Shown one piece after another: positions 1-9,997 of a stretch of DNA of 64,000 bases. The stretch's first letter is position 1; each line of letters opens with the position of its first letter. The notes beneath the pieces were generated by a model. That model was given only the letters and a program-made list of their open reading frames with translations. It made no database searches and had not been told where the DNA came from. The stretch is taken from assembly GCA_029747015.1 (NCBI GenBank), contig JAKOGI010003044.1, positions 1-64,000 of the forward strand. The letters are read 5' to 3'. The DNA is from Carnegiea gigantea (lineage: Eukaryota > Streptophyta > Magnoliopsida > Caryophyllales > Cactaceae). A program made the translations under genes and the position numbers.

Positions 1-431
1 TAAGTGTAACACATGTTAGACACCTCAAACATTGAGATTAACACTTGTATTAGGTGTCAAACATCCAAGAGATGCTGAATTTAGGCCTTGTATTAGCTAG
101 ACTAGGTTGCTTGATTTAGCTAGTTAAACCTTGGCCCTTGATCTTGTTGTGAAGGCCGGATATACTCGGCCAAAGCTGAATGTTTACTAACTTTTGGAAT
201 GAAAATGAAAAGTTTTCTTTGCTAGCTTAAGCAAATCTCAAATCTCCTCTACTTTATCCTTCATTGGTGGTGTTTAGGAGTGATTCTTTATCCTCTCTTC
301 CGGTGCGTTTGCTTTACGAAGATTGGTGGTGAATCCTTTAGCTTTGGCTGGTGGTTTTAACCTTTAGGCCAATTCATATCCAAGTGTGTTGAGTGTTAGT
401 AGTGTCCGAAGTGCTAGCCTAGCACGCATCA
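1..431 (+). repeat. RE1 5' LTR, 3' portion
   Basis: This equals bases 6109-6539 of the 3' LTR with about two substitutions. It ends ...GCATCA, followed by a 2-bp gap and the PBS. The rest of this LTR (about 1070 bp) lies before the window. Confidence 0.95.
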
Positions 432-433
432 AC

Positions 434-445
434 TGGTATCAGAGC
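434..445 (+). promoter_or_regulatory. RE1 primer-binding site (initiator tRNA-Met)
   Basis: TGGTATCAGAGC, complementary to the 3' end of plant initiator tRNA-Met, lies 2 bp after the LTR end. It is the expected minus-strand primer site. Confidence 0.95.
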
Positions 446-663
446 CCAACTTCGATTCTTGGTGAGTTGGTTTTGATTGCCGTAAGCTCATCTTCTCTTC
501 TCCTTGATTCTTTTTCGTTTCTCCCCTCCTTGAATTCACTTCTCACGTTCCCCTTGAATCCACAAAGAACCCTCCTAGCCCAAACACGAATCCTAGCTAC
601 AAAAAAAAAAAAAAACCAAGCTCCACAAATAGCCCCAACCGTTTCTCCACTCCTTTACCAAAC

Positions 664-3600
664 ATGGCCGAAAGGGGAGATCCTTCTTCCTCACCTCAAG
701 ACGCCCCTTTAAGGGAACCGGTGAGAGTTCCTAGAGGTATGACTCTAGAACAAGCTCACGAAATGAGGAGGGATAGAGCCATCCTTGAGATGCAAGAAAG
801 CATAAGAACCCTCACTACACAACTCCAACAACTCGTGGCCCAACCGAGAAGACAAGAACGAGAACCCCCCCGGGACCTTCCTAATGACCTTGATTTTGAC
901 TCTCCTCTTGAGAGTGACTCTTCTATGGGAGGGAGAAGGCCGAGGAGGAGGAGGATACAACAAGATGAACTCAATGACTTGAAGATTGAGGCACCCGAGT
1001 TTGATGGAAGTTTGAGACCCGAAGATTACTTAGAATGGGTTCAAGCTTTGGAGAGGATCATTGAGATTAAGGGTTATTCTAGTGAGAAAGCCTTTAAACT
1101 TGCCGTGTTGAAGCTCAAATCATACGCATCTCTATGGTATGAGAACTTGAAGAGGACGAGAGCCTTAGAGGGAAAATCCAAGATCAACACTTGGATTAAG
1201 TTAAAGAAGTACATGGACAAACGATTCTTGCCTTCCACTTATAAGCAAGAATTATACTTGAGGGTTACTTCTCTTCAACAAGGAAGTATGAGGGTTGAGG
1301 AGTATATTCGAGAGTTTGAACAACTCCAAATTCGATGTTCATTGAGGGAGGAACCCGAGCAAACCATCGCAAGGTTCCTAAAAGGTCTATCTCCACCTAT
1401 CCTTGAGCGGGTCGAACTTCAACCCTTTTGGACCTTTGAGGATGCTTGCAAATTGGCCGTGAAGGTAGAAAAACAACTCAAATCCAAACGCCCCTTTGTT
1501 TCTACCCCCTTAAAGCCCACGGCCCCCCCTAAGTCCTTCCCACCCTTCAAACCGAAATACCCTCCCAAGACCACCCACAACCAAGAGAAAGGAAAAGAAG
1601 TTCTAAAGGAGGGACTCAAAAGCCAAAAGAAATGTTTCAAGTGCCATGGTTTTGGGCACTTTCAAGCGGATTGTCCAAATCGAAGAGTCCTTACTATTAA
1701 GGAAATTGATGAGCTCGGTCACATGGAGGTCGAAAGTGATGAAAGTGAAGAAGAGATCCTTGAGGACGAAGAAGACCCCACCTATCAACCCGAGGAAGGG
1801 GATGTTCTTATGATCAAGAGGGTTTTGCACACTAAGGAGGCCATTTCGGACTCCAATCAAAGAGAACAAATTTTCCATTCAAGATGTAAAGTCTTGAACA
1901 AAGTGTGCAACTTGATCATTGATGGAGGGAGTTGCACTAATGTGGCTTCCCATGAAATGGTTACCAAGCTTAACCTTACTACCATTCCTCACCCAAGGCC
2001 ATACACCCTACAATGGCTCAAAAAGGGGAGTGAAGTAACGGTTAGTAAGCAAGTTCTAGTCCCTTTCTCCATTGGTGGCTATCAAGACGAGGTTGTTTGT
2101 GACGTTTTACCCATGGACGCTTGCCATTTGCTCCTTGGGAGGCCTTGGCAATTCGACAAGGATGCTACCCATCACGGTCAAGCTAATACTTATTCCTTTA
2201 GGCTTAAAGGGAAAACCGTGACATTAGCCCCTCTACCCCCAAACCAAACACATAAACACAAACCCAAGAGTGGAGAGACAAAGCCAAAAGACCTAACCTT
2301 GCTAGTGAGTGAAGGGCGAGTTGAAAGGGCCCTTGAGAAAGGAAAGACCGTGTACATGATTCTCTTTGTTGAAACCCCACAGAATCCCCCACAAAAAAAC
2401 CTACACCCCTCGGCCATCCCCTTAATCCAAGAGTTTGAGGATGTTTTCCCTCAAAATCTACCTCCCGGTCTTCCTCCTTTAAGGGGCATAGAGCACCAAA
2501 TCGATTTAATTCCCGGTGCCCCTCTACCCAATAAACCGGCCTATAGATGTAACCCCACCGAAACCAAGGAACTCCAAAAGCAAGTGCAAGAATTGGTGGA
2601 CCAAGGTTATGTGAGGCCAAGTATGAGTCCTTGTTCCGTTCCGGCCTTATTAGTTCCAAAGAAAGATGGGACTTGGAGGATGTGCATTGATAGTAGGGCC
2701 ATCAACAACATCACCATCAAGAATAGGTACCCAATTCCTAGGCTTGATGACATGTTAGATGAGCTACATGGTTCAAGGATCTTCTCAAAGATTGATTTAA
2801 GGAGCGGATACCACCAAATTCGGATGAAAGAGGGGGATGAGTGGAAGACCGCTTTCAAAACCAAGCAAGGGCTATATGAGTGGCTAGTCATGCCATTCGG
2901 ACTCTCAAATGCACCTAGTACTTTCATGAGATTGATGAATGAAGTACTAAGGCCCTTTATTGGTGACTTCGTTGTGGTTTATTTTGATGACATTCTTGTG
3001 TATAGCAAGAATGAAACCGATCATATTCTACATCTAAGGAAGGTGTTCACTACTCTACGTGAACAAAGATTGTATGGCAAGTTTGAAAAATGTGAATTCT
3101 TTGTACCAAGGGTTGTTTTCCTTGGTTATGTTGTCTCAAGTAAAGGAATCCAAGTGGATGAATCCAAGGTGGAAGCCATCCAATCTTGGCCGGTTCCCAC
3201 CTTCATTACGGCCGTACGAAGCTTTCATGGCCTAGCCTCCTTCTATAGAAGATTCATCAAGGATTTTAGTTCCATCATGGCACCCCTCACGGAATGTATG
3301 AAGAAAGGTACTTTTGTTTGGACCCCCTCGGCCCAAAAGTCCTTTGAAACAATCAAGCTCAAGTTGTGTGAGGCCCCGGTTTTAGCCCTTCCAAACTTTG
3401 AAGAGTTGTTTGAGGTGGAGTGTGATGCAAGTGGAGTAGGGATAGGAGCCGTTCTTACTCAACTCAAAAAGCCTTTGGCCTATTTTAGTGAGAAATTGAG
3501 TGGCCCCAAACTCAATTATTCAACATATGACAAAGAGTTTTACGCCATAGTCCGGGCTTTGCATCATTGGAATCACTACTTGAAACCTAAGCCCTTTGTA

Positions 3601-5207
3601 TTACATTCGGACCACCAAGCTTTAAAGTTCCTTAGTGGGCAGCCTAAACTCAATTTTAGGCATGCTAAATGGGTTGAGTTTTTACAAGCCTTTTCCTTTT
3701 CCACCAAACACAAAAAGGGTTGTGAGAATGTGGTAGCCGATGCACTCTCAAGGAAGTATGCCTTGATCTCACTTCTAGGGGCAAAGCTACTCGGATTTCA
3801 AGCTATTCAAGCTTACTATGAGGAAGATTCAACTTTCAAGGACTTGTTTAAGTCCCCTCCTACTCACGGTCCCTACCAAATTCAAGAAGGATTTCTCTTT
3901 AAGGATAACAAGCTTTGCATTCCTTCTTGCCCTTTTAGAGAACTCCTAGTGAGAGAAGCTCATGGGGGCTCACTTGCTGGTCATTTTTGGATCAACAAGA
4001 CCTTAGACATTCTAAGGGAACACTTCTTTTGGCCCAAGATGGGAGAGGACGTGCACAAGGTCGTTTCAAGATGTGCTATTTGCCACCAAGCCAAGAGTCA
4101 ATTTCACCAAGGGCTCTATTGTCCCCTGCCCGTGCCTCTTAGGCCGTGGGAAGATGTGAGCATGGATTTCATTGTGGCCTTGCCTAGGACACAAAGGGGC
4201 AAGGATTCGGTCATGGTGGTTGTGGATCGATTCTCAAAAATGGCACACTTCATAGCATGCCACAAGACCGATGATGCTTCCCACATTGCGGATCTTTACA
4301 TGAAAGAGGTGATTCGGCTTCATGGTGTTCCCAAAACAATTGTGAGTGACCGAGACCAAAATTTCTCTCTCACTTTTGGAGGAGTTTATGGCATCTCTTG
4401 GGTACTAAGCTCCTCTATAGTACCACTTGTCATCCTCAAACCGATGGCCAAACGGAGGTGACAAATAGAACCCTTTCTACCCTCCTTAGGACATTGGTTC
4501 ACAAAAATTTGAGAGCGTGGGACATCAAGCTAGCCCATGCGGAGTTTGCCTACAACCGCACACCGGTTAGGGCCACGGGCATGTCACCATTTGAGGCTTT
4601 GTATGGGGTTAATCCCCTAACTCCCATTGATCTTCTACCTCTCCCCATGGATTGCAAGGTGAGCTTTGAAGCGAAAGAACGAGCCAAGGAGATGCGAAGT
4701 CTACATGAACGGATTAGGGCTCACATTGAGAAGGTTAATGAAGCTTACAAGAACAAAGCCAATAAGAACCGCAAGGGCATGGAATTTCAACCCGGAGACT
4801 TGGTATGGCTCCACCTTAGAAAGGAAAGGTTCCCCTCAAGAAGGAAAAACAAGCTCATGTCAAGGGGAGATGGCCCATTCAAGGTGATTTCTAAGGTTGG
4901 TCCAAACGCTTACAAGCTAGAGTTGCCCGGTGAAATGGGGGTTTCGGCCACCTTCAATGTAGGGGATCTGAGCCCTTACATCGAGGATGACTTGACCCTT
5001 GAGGATTTGAGGGCAAATCCTCTTGAGGAGGGAGAGGATGATACGCACCAACCACGAAGTTCTAGTCTACAAGAGCATGTCCTTGTTCAACAACTCCATT
5101 CGGATCCCTATTGTCAAGGTATTCAGTTTGACCTACAAGCTCCCTTGGGAAGGTCCTTACTCTCTTGGACCCCTATCCCAAGCCAAGCTAGTCCAAGCTC
5201 CTTGTAG
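664..5207 (+). pseudogene. gag-pol: RE1 Gag-Pol polyprotein, one frameshift
   Basis: Encodes capsid, protease, reverse transcriptase, RNase H and integrase. Residues from the ATG at 664: zinc knuckle CX2CX4HX4C at 324-337; protease Asp in IIDGGSC at 420; RT YFDD at 773-776; RNase H first Asp at 921; integrase zinc finger from His1100; integrase Asp1168 and Asp1229. A one-base deletion near 4352, judged against RE9, shifts the frame just before the catalytic Glu. The rest (integrase end, GPF module, tail) reads in the next frame to 5207. The last 56 or so codons lie in the 3' LTR, as is usual for CRM elements. An upstream in-frame Met at 386 lies in the LTR and is unlikely to be the start. Confidence 0.93.
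5025..5038 (+). promoter_or_regulatory. RE1 polypurine tract
   Basis: GAGGAGGGAGAGGA directly before the 3' LTR start TGATACGC. This is the plus-strand primer site, and it is also coding within the Pol frame. Confidence 0.93.
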
Positions 5208-6539
5208 AAGCCTAGCAAAGGTTTCCACCCAAAAACAGTCCAATTCGGTTCCTTAGAACAACCCGGGCAGTGGCCGTTTCTTTTGCATGTTCAAGGCATT
5301 TTTCCTCTTACCAGGGTTTTGGAAGCACTTTACACTTTTGGGTTGACAACCTAAGTCCTTTATAAAGCTTTTATTTAGCTTGTAAATGGCCTAGGTTGAT
5401 AACTTTTGGCTAAAGATGCACCCGGGTATCCAGTTTCAGCCACACAGCACCTGACTGAAGTTTGAGGTGATTTTTGGCTTGCCTTGGCAGGCCTTTGGTC
5501 GAGATATTTCTGGCCTTTCTTTAAGTTTAGGATGTGATCTTTCATATAAATCAAGTTGCAAGTGAAAAGGAGGCCATTTGGGGGTTCAAATCATCCAAAC
5601 ATTTCAGACCTGCAAACTGGCCAGTACAGCCGCGCACATGGGTCAACTTCTGGCCCTCTATTACCCAATAGCAACCTGATTTAACTGAACGGTTTAAAGC
5701 CTAACTTTAAGTTTCAGGTCTTATCTTTCCAATGAAGCAAGTTCCAAAGCATTTTGACATCATTTGCCTAGACAACCAGCCTAATCTTTCAAACCGTGCA
5801 AAACTGGACAGTCCTGGAATTCAGCCTATGATCTGGTCCGAAATGAGCTCCATTTGTTCCCATCTTTTGAGGACTCTTTGGGGACACCTAAGGGCATGAA
5901 AGGGTGTCTAAATGTTTATCAAATGACCCCTCAAAACCTCAGATTCAGCCACCCAAGGTACAGCTATTATCCGGGCAAGCAAGGAAGAAAATACCCTTTT
6001 ATCCAAGGGACCAAAACAAGCTGTACTTTGCTGTTTTAGGTGATCAGCCGGCTGTCCTTGCTGTTTTGACTTGTTTTTCATCTTATCAAAGCTTTCATTA
6101 GTTGTACTTAAGTGTAACACATGTTAGACACCTCAAACATTGAGATTAACACTTGTATTAGGTGTCAAACATCCAAGAGATGCTGAATTTAGGCCTTGTA
6201 TTAGCTAGACTAGGTTGCTTGATTTAGCTAGTTAAATCTTGGCCCTTGATCTTGTTGTGAAGGCCGGATATACTCGGCCAAAGCTGAATGTTTACCAACT
6301 TTTGGAATGAAAATGAAAAGTTTTCTTTGCTAGCTTAAGCAAATCTCAAATCTCCTCTACTTTATCCTTCATTGGTGGTGTTTAGGAGTGATTCTTTATC
6401 CTCTCTTCCGGTGCGTTTGCTTTACGAAGATTGGTGGTGAATCCTTTAGCTTTGGCTGGTGGTTTTAACCTTTAGGCCAATTCATATCCAAGTGTGTTGA
6501 GTGTTAGTAGTGTCCGAAGTGCTAGCCTAGCACGCATCA
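5039..6539 (+). repeat. RE1 3' LTR (1501 bp)
   Basis: The ends are fixed by the polypurine tract on the left and by the two LTRs of RE9. It starts TGATACGCACC and ends CACGCATCA. The first 169 bp encode the polyprotein tail. No other gene is seen. Confidence 0.95.
5361..5367 (+). promoter_or_regulatory. Possible TATA box in RE1 LTR
   Basis: TATAAAG about 320 bp into the LTR. It is the only fair TATA candidate noticed here, and its position is less typical than in the other families. Confidence 0.3.
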
Positions 6540-6754
6540 GAGTGATTCCTTGGTTAAGACAAGAGAATTAGTCCAAGGTCAAGTCATTGAGTGGCTCCGT
6601 GAAGGATTATCTCAATTACAAGATCTTGTTCTATTCCTTTTTCTTGTGTAGTGAAATTCTTCATCCATCTCATCCATCTTTCATTTCTCTTCCCAATTTG
6701 GCTTATTTTGAGTTGGAGTTTGATTTGGTTCACTTGCCACCCTCATATACATCA
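6540..6754 (+). repeat. RE2 5' LTR, 3' portion
   Basis: Matches 9783-9997 of the 3' LTR. The first bases, GAGTG, are the right target duplicate of RE1. It ends ...TACATCA. Confidence 0.93.
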
Positions 6755-6756
6755 AT

Positions 6757-6768
6757 TGGTATCAGAGC
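6757..6768 (+). promoter_or_regulatory. RE2 primer-binding site (tRNA-Met)
   Basis: TGGTATCAGAGC, 2 bp after the LTR end. Confidence 0.93.
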
Positions 6769-6881
6769 CACGGTTCTTAAGTGACCCACATCACACCCAA
6801 GTACATCCCAAAAAGCCAAAATACAAACCAAAAAAAAAAAGGCACAAACCGGCAAACCCAGTCTCGAAGACCAGAGAAGCA

Positions 6882-7009
6882 GCACGGTGCCCCCGTGCCA
6901 CCCAGCACGACCGTGCCACCCAGCACGACCGTGCCACTATACTTTTCTGCATTTCCTCAAGTCGAAGCATAGCACGGCCTGCCCGTGCCCCCTTGCACGA
7001 CCGTGCCAC
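6882..7009 (+). repeat. GCACGG/CCGTGC hairpin cluster in RE2 leader
   Basis: Several alternating GCACGG and CCGTGC words, such as AGCACGACCGTGCCAC given twice in a row, lie between the PBS and the gag ATG. Each pair can fold into a GC-rich hairpin. The same cluster recurs in seven other elements of the window. A role in RNA dimerisation or packaging is inferred. Confidence 0.8.
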
Positions 7010-7048
7010 TTTCCCTGCTGCATATTCTTCCTTCAAAGCATCTCCAAC

Positions 7049-9112
7049 ATGTCTACAAAGTCCACAAGAAGCGACCAAGCACGTGTGGAAGAGTTAGAAG
7101 CTCAAGTCACTTATCTTCGAACTCAACTTGGGCAACTTTTGGAGGAAAAACGAAGGTGGGTTCATAGCCCCACTCCCTCTCATCCTCATGAACCGGTGGT
7201 CGAATCGGAAGAAGAAGTCCTTCAATCTCGAGCTAATTCTAGTGACGAAGAAGCCCCAAGGAGACGAAGGCAAGGAAGCAATATTGGTGGTGTCCGAATT
7301 GACATTCCCGAATTTGAAGGCCAACTTGACCCGGACTTATTTCTCGATTGGTTGCACACCATTGAGAGGATCTTTGAATATGAGGACATTCCGGAGGACA
7401 AGAAGGTAAAACTCGTAGCCCTTAAACTCCGCAAATATGCTTCAATCTGGTGGGCTAACCTTGGAGCGAAAAGAGCAAGAAATGGGAAAGGGAAAATTAG
7501 AACGTGGGCCAAAATGAAAGAAAAGCTTTAGGCCAAGTTTCTTCCCTCACACTATGTGCAAGATAATTATCTGAAACTCCACCGCCTCAAGCAAAGATCA
7601 AAAAGTGTAGAGGAGTACACTCGGGAGTTTGAACAACTCCTACTCAAATGTGATTTGAGAGAAGACGACTCACAAACCTTGGTAAGATACTTAACCGGTC
7701 TTGATGAGTCCATTGCTCATGTAATTGAGTTGCAACCCTACTCATCCCTAGATGACTTGAGTTCTCTAGCCTATAAGGTAGAGCAACAAAAGAAATCTAA
7801 GGAAAAGATCATCTTTTCCAAGACTCCTTCCCGTCCTTTTTCTCAAGAATCACCTTACTTTCCCCCACAAATTCAAACCCCCTCCCCCGCCAAAAGTGTC
7901 CCTCCCATCACCCCTCCACCTCCCACAAAAGTGCCCTCACGGCCAAAAGACCAGGTTCGTTGTTTCCGTTGTCAAGGTATGGGACATTTTGCATCTGAGT
8001 GTCCTAACAAGAAGATTGTTTCCCTGGCTGAGTACCAAGCTTCTTTTGAGGAGCATGACCATGAAGAAGAGGAAAGTTTGGAGGAAAAAGAAGAAGAGGT
8101 TATCATAGGCCCCGATGAAGGTGAGTTGCTTGTCATTAGGCGAGCATTGAGCGGATTTGCTACTCAAGAAGGCTTGGAGCAAAGAGAGGCGATTTTCCAC
8201 ACAAGGTGCACTATTCAAGGGAAAGTTTGTACCCTCATCATCGATGGAGGTAGTTGTACAAATGTTGCATCCAAAACCATGGTGGACAAGCTCAAACTTG
8301 AGACTACACCCCATCCTAAGCCTTATAGCATCCAATGGCTAAATCAAGGCAAAGGTATATACATTTCTCATCAGTGCCTCATTTCTCTTTCTATTGGAGA
8401 CCACTATAAGGATGAGATATTGTGTGACATTCTTCCTATGGATGCAAGCCATATATTGTTGGGTAGACCATGGATGTTTGATCGCCATGTAATTCATCAT
8501 GGGCGCCTCAACACCTACTCCTTTATAAAGGATGAGAAGAAAATCACCTTGACCCCTATTCCATCGTGCCAAAGCCCCAAGCCACACAAGGACCGACAAG
8601 CCTTAACCCTCATTCATTCTTCCCAAACCCTTGCCCCCAAAGAAGATTTTCCACTTCCGCCTCTTCTCCTCACCAGGTATGACCCGTTTTATCATCCCCC
8701 CCTCACCCTCTTCTATATCTCTCTAGAGGTGATGCCCTGTGACCTCCTTCCCCAAAAGCTCCCATATTGTAAGCGCGACCCCTTTCTTGAGAGGCTTGCC
8801 AACCCTTTGAGTTTGAGGACAAACTCAAAACAACCCGGGGAGTATGATGCATATTTCCATATGCATCATTTTTATTCACGTCCAATTTCAAAGAAGAAAA
8901 GGGTCAAAGAAGATCATGCATGGAAATGTGCCTATTTGGTCTTCTTAAGTGAGTTCAAAGACTCGCGACACTATGGAGAGGTCAAAAAGAGGTTAAGCTT
9001 TGCTAGAAATTTGGTGCCGAATTCATCCCTGCGGAACCCGATTTTTGTGACCACTTTTGGACAAGCTCAAGTGGACCCACAACTTGAGGGCCGATGTGCT
9101 TTTGAAGCTTAA
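7049..9112 (+). pseudogene. gag: RE2 Gag-protease with LTR-encoded tail, one stop
   Basis: The frame from ATG 7049 is 687 codons. It has an N-terminal coiled-coil-like stretch (EELEAQVTYLRTQL), a capsid domain similar to RE4, a zinc knuckle at residues 305-318 and an acidic linker. The protease Asp in IIDGGSC is at 399. After the protease comes a proline-rich stretch found only in RE2 and RE11, then the LTR-encoded tail from about residue 600. That tail holds KKKRVK at 615-620 and a C-terminal block shared with RE4 and RE13. An in-frame TAG at 7529 (codon 161, Lys in RE4) breaks the frame; the rest stays open to 9112. No RT or integrase motif is present. Confidence 0.9.
8837..8844 (+). promoter_or_regulatory. 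RE2 polypurine tract
   Basis: GGGGAGTA immediately before the LTR start. It is short and contains one T, and the same tract is seen in RE11. Confidence 0.75.
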
Positions 9113-9997
9113 GATTTCATCTATCAAATAAGCCCAAGTTTGTTTAATTTGGACATCATTTGATTGGGCAAAATATCACTCAAAGATACGTTATGCTGAT
9201 CCAGTCCAGTCTGAGATGGGTGCATTGTTTGGGCCATAACTTTCAAACCGCTTATCCAAATTGAGCAAATGAGCCCATTCTGGAAAATAGACTTCCAGGC
9301 TTTCTAACAAGCCCAAGAACGCGTGATTTGGCCGAGTATTCTGGAAGTTATGCTCTGTTGAAGTTGAGGCAGTTGCAAGGATTAATGCTGGGAATATGAA
9401 GAGTCTTCGTTTACATATACTTGTGTGGCTGATATTGTGCACGTTTTAGATGCTTCTAGATTGATGTAATCAGCTGCAAAAATCCTAGAATATTCCTTGT
9501 AACCTCCCCCACCCCTTTTATGATGAGCCTTTTCATTTTTCTTAGACTTTTCATTAGCTAGTTTTAATTGTTAGGAGTTATTTGAGTCCTTTGATTGTCT
9601 TTTGCTGAGTCTATAAAAAGGGGAGGGGCGTGTGAAGCTATTCATTCAGCATTGTAAGACATTTCCAAAGCAATACAAGTACTTTGAGTGTGTTTCTCAA
9701 AAGTGCAACTAAATTCCTAGTTCTATATCTTGAATTGTGGCAAATTCAAGTGGTGTTCTAGGTTCTCTTCCTTCTTCAATTGGAGTGATTCCTTGGCTAA
9801 GACAAGAGAATTAGCCCAAGGTCAAGTCATTGAGTGGCTTCGTGAAGGATTATCTCAATTACAAGATCTTGTTCTATTCTTTTTTCTTGTGTACTGAAAT
9901 TCTTCATCCATCTCATCCATCTTTCATTTCTCTTCCCAATTTGGCTTATTTTGAGTTGGAGTTTGATTTGGTTCACTTGCCACCCTCATATGCATCA
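8845..9997 (+). repeat. RE2 3' LTR (1153 bp)
   Basis: Starts with an inverted repeat (arms TGATGCATAT and ATATGCATCA, loop TTCC) and ends ATGCATCA. The first 268 bp are coding for the tail. It is the same family as the RE11 LTRs. The sequence after it (AATTTGAGAC) is RE3 gag. Confidence 0.92.
9612..9619 (+). promoter_or_regulatory. TATA box in RE2 LTR
   Basis: TATAAAAA followed by a G-rich run, about 770 bp into the LTR. The position and context are kept in RE4, RE11 and RE13, so this is a credible U3 promoter. Confidence 0.65.

Larger units (their letters stand above)
1..6539 (+). mobile_element. RE1: CRM-type Ty3/gypsy element (5' LTR cut by window edge)
   Basis: Autonomous-type LTR retrotransposon, nearly complete. 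In order it has the last 431 bp of the 5' LTR, a tRNA-Met PBS, gag-pol, a polypurine tract and a full 1501-bp 3' LTR. It is a close sibling of RE9 on the other strand, which fixes its LTR ends (TGATAC...GCATCA). The two visible 431-bp LTR stretches differ at about two positions by eye, so the insertion is young. It lies inside the 5' LTR of RE2: the sequence after 6539 (GAGTGATTCC) continues that LTR, as the intact copy near 9783 shows. The left target duplicate is outside the window. Pol carries one frameshift. Confidence 0.95.
6540..9997 (+). mobile_element. RE2: non-autonomous CRM-type element (Gag-protease only)
   Basis: Contains the 3' part of a 5' LTR (split by RE1), a PBS, one frame with Gag, zinc knuckle and protease, a polypurine tract and a 1153-bp 3' LTR. 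Reverse transcriptase, RNase H and integrase are absent, and only about 315 bp separate the end of the protease region from the LTR. The leader and the 3' two-thirds of the LTR resemble RE4, a full-length relative and plausible helper type. It is inserted in the gag of RE3, whose reading frame resumes after 9997. The overlapping 215-bp LTR stretches differ at several positions (about 3% by eye), so it is older than RE1. Confidence 0.93.

Noticed and set aside
434..445. TGGTATCAGAGC motifs as tRNA genes
   Set aside because: Only the primer match is present; there is no cloverleaf around it.
601..614. A-run as a poly(A) tail of a retroposon
   Set aside because: It lies in the RE1 leader between PBS and gag and is kept, slightly shorter, at the same place in RE9.
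386..663. Upstream in-frame extension of the RE1 (and 34571 for RE9) polyprotein
   Set aside because: It starts in the LTR and translates the PBS. The Met at 664 (34295 in RE9) gives a normal Gag start after the leader.
4798..4990. Chromodomain at the integrase C-terminus
   Set aside because: After the GPF module there is no chromodomain pattern. The frame runs into the LTR instead, which points to CRM rather than Tekay or Reina types.
5908..6120. Antisense 70-aa frame in the RE1 LTR, also present in both RE9 LTRs
   Set aside because: It recurs only because the LTRs are near copies. No domain is visible and it lies opposite the LTR sense strand.
6882..7009. Short GC-rich repeats resembling a CRISPR array
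   Set aside because: Spacing is irregular, there are no unique spacers of constant length, and the setting is a plant retrotransposon leader.
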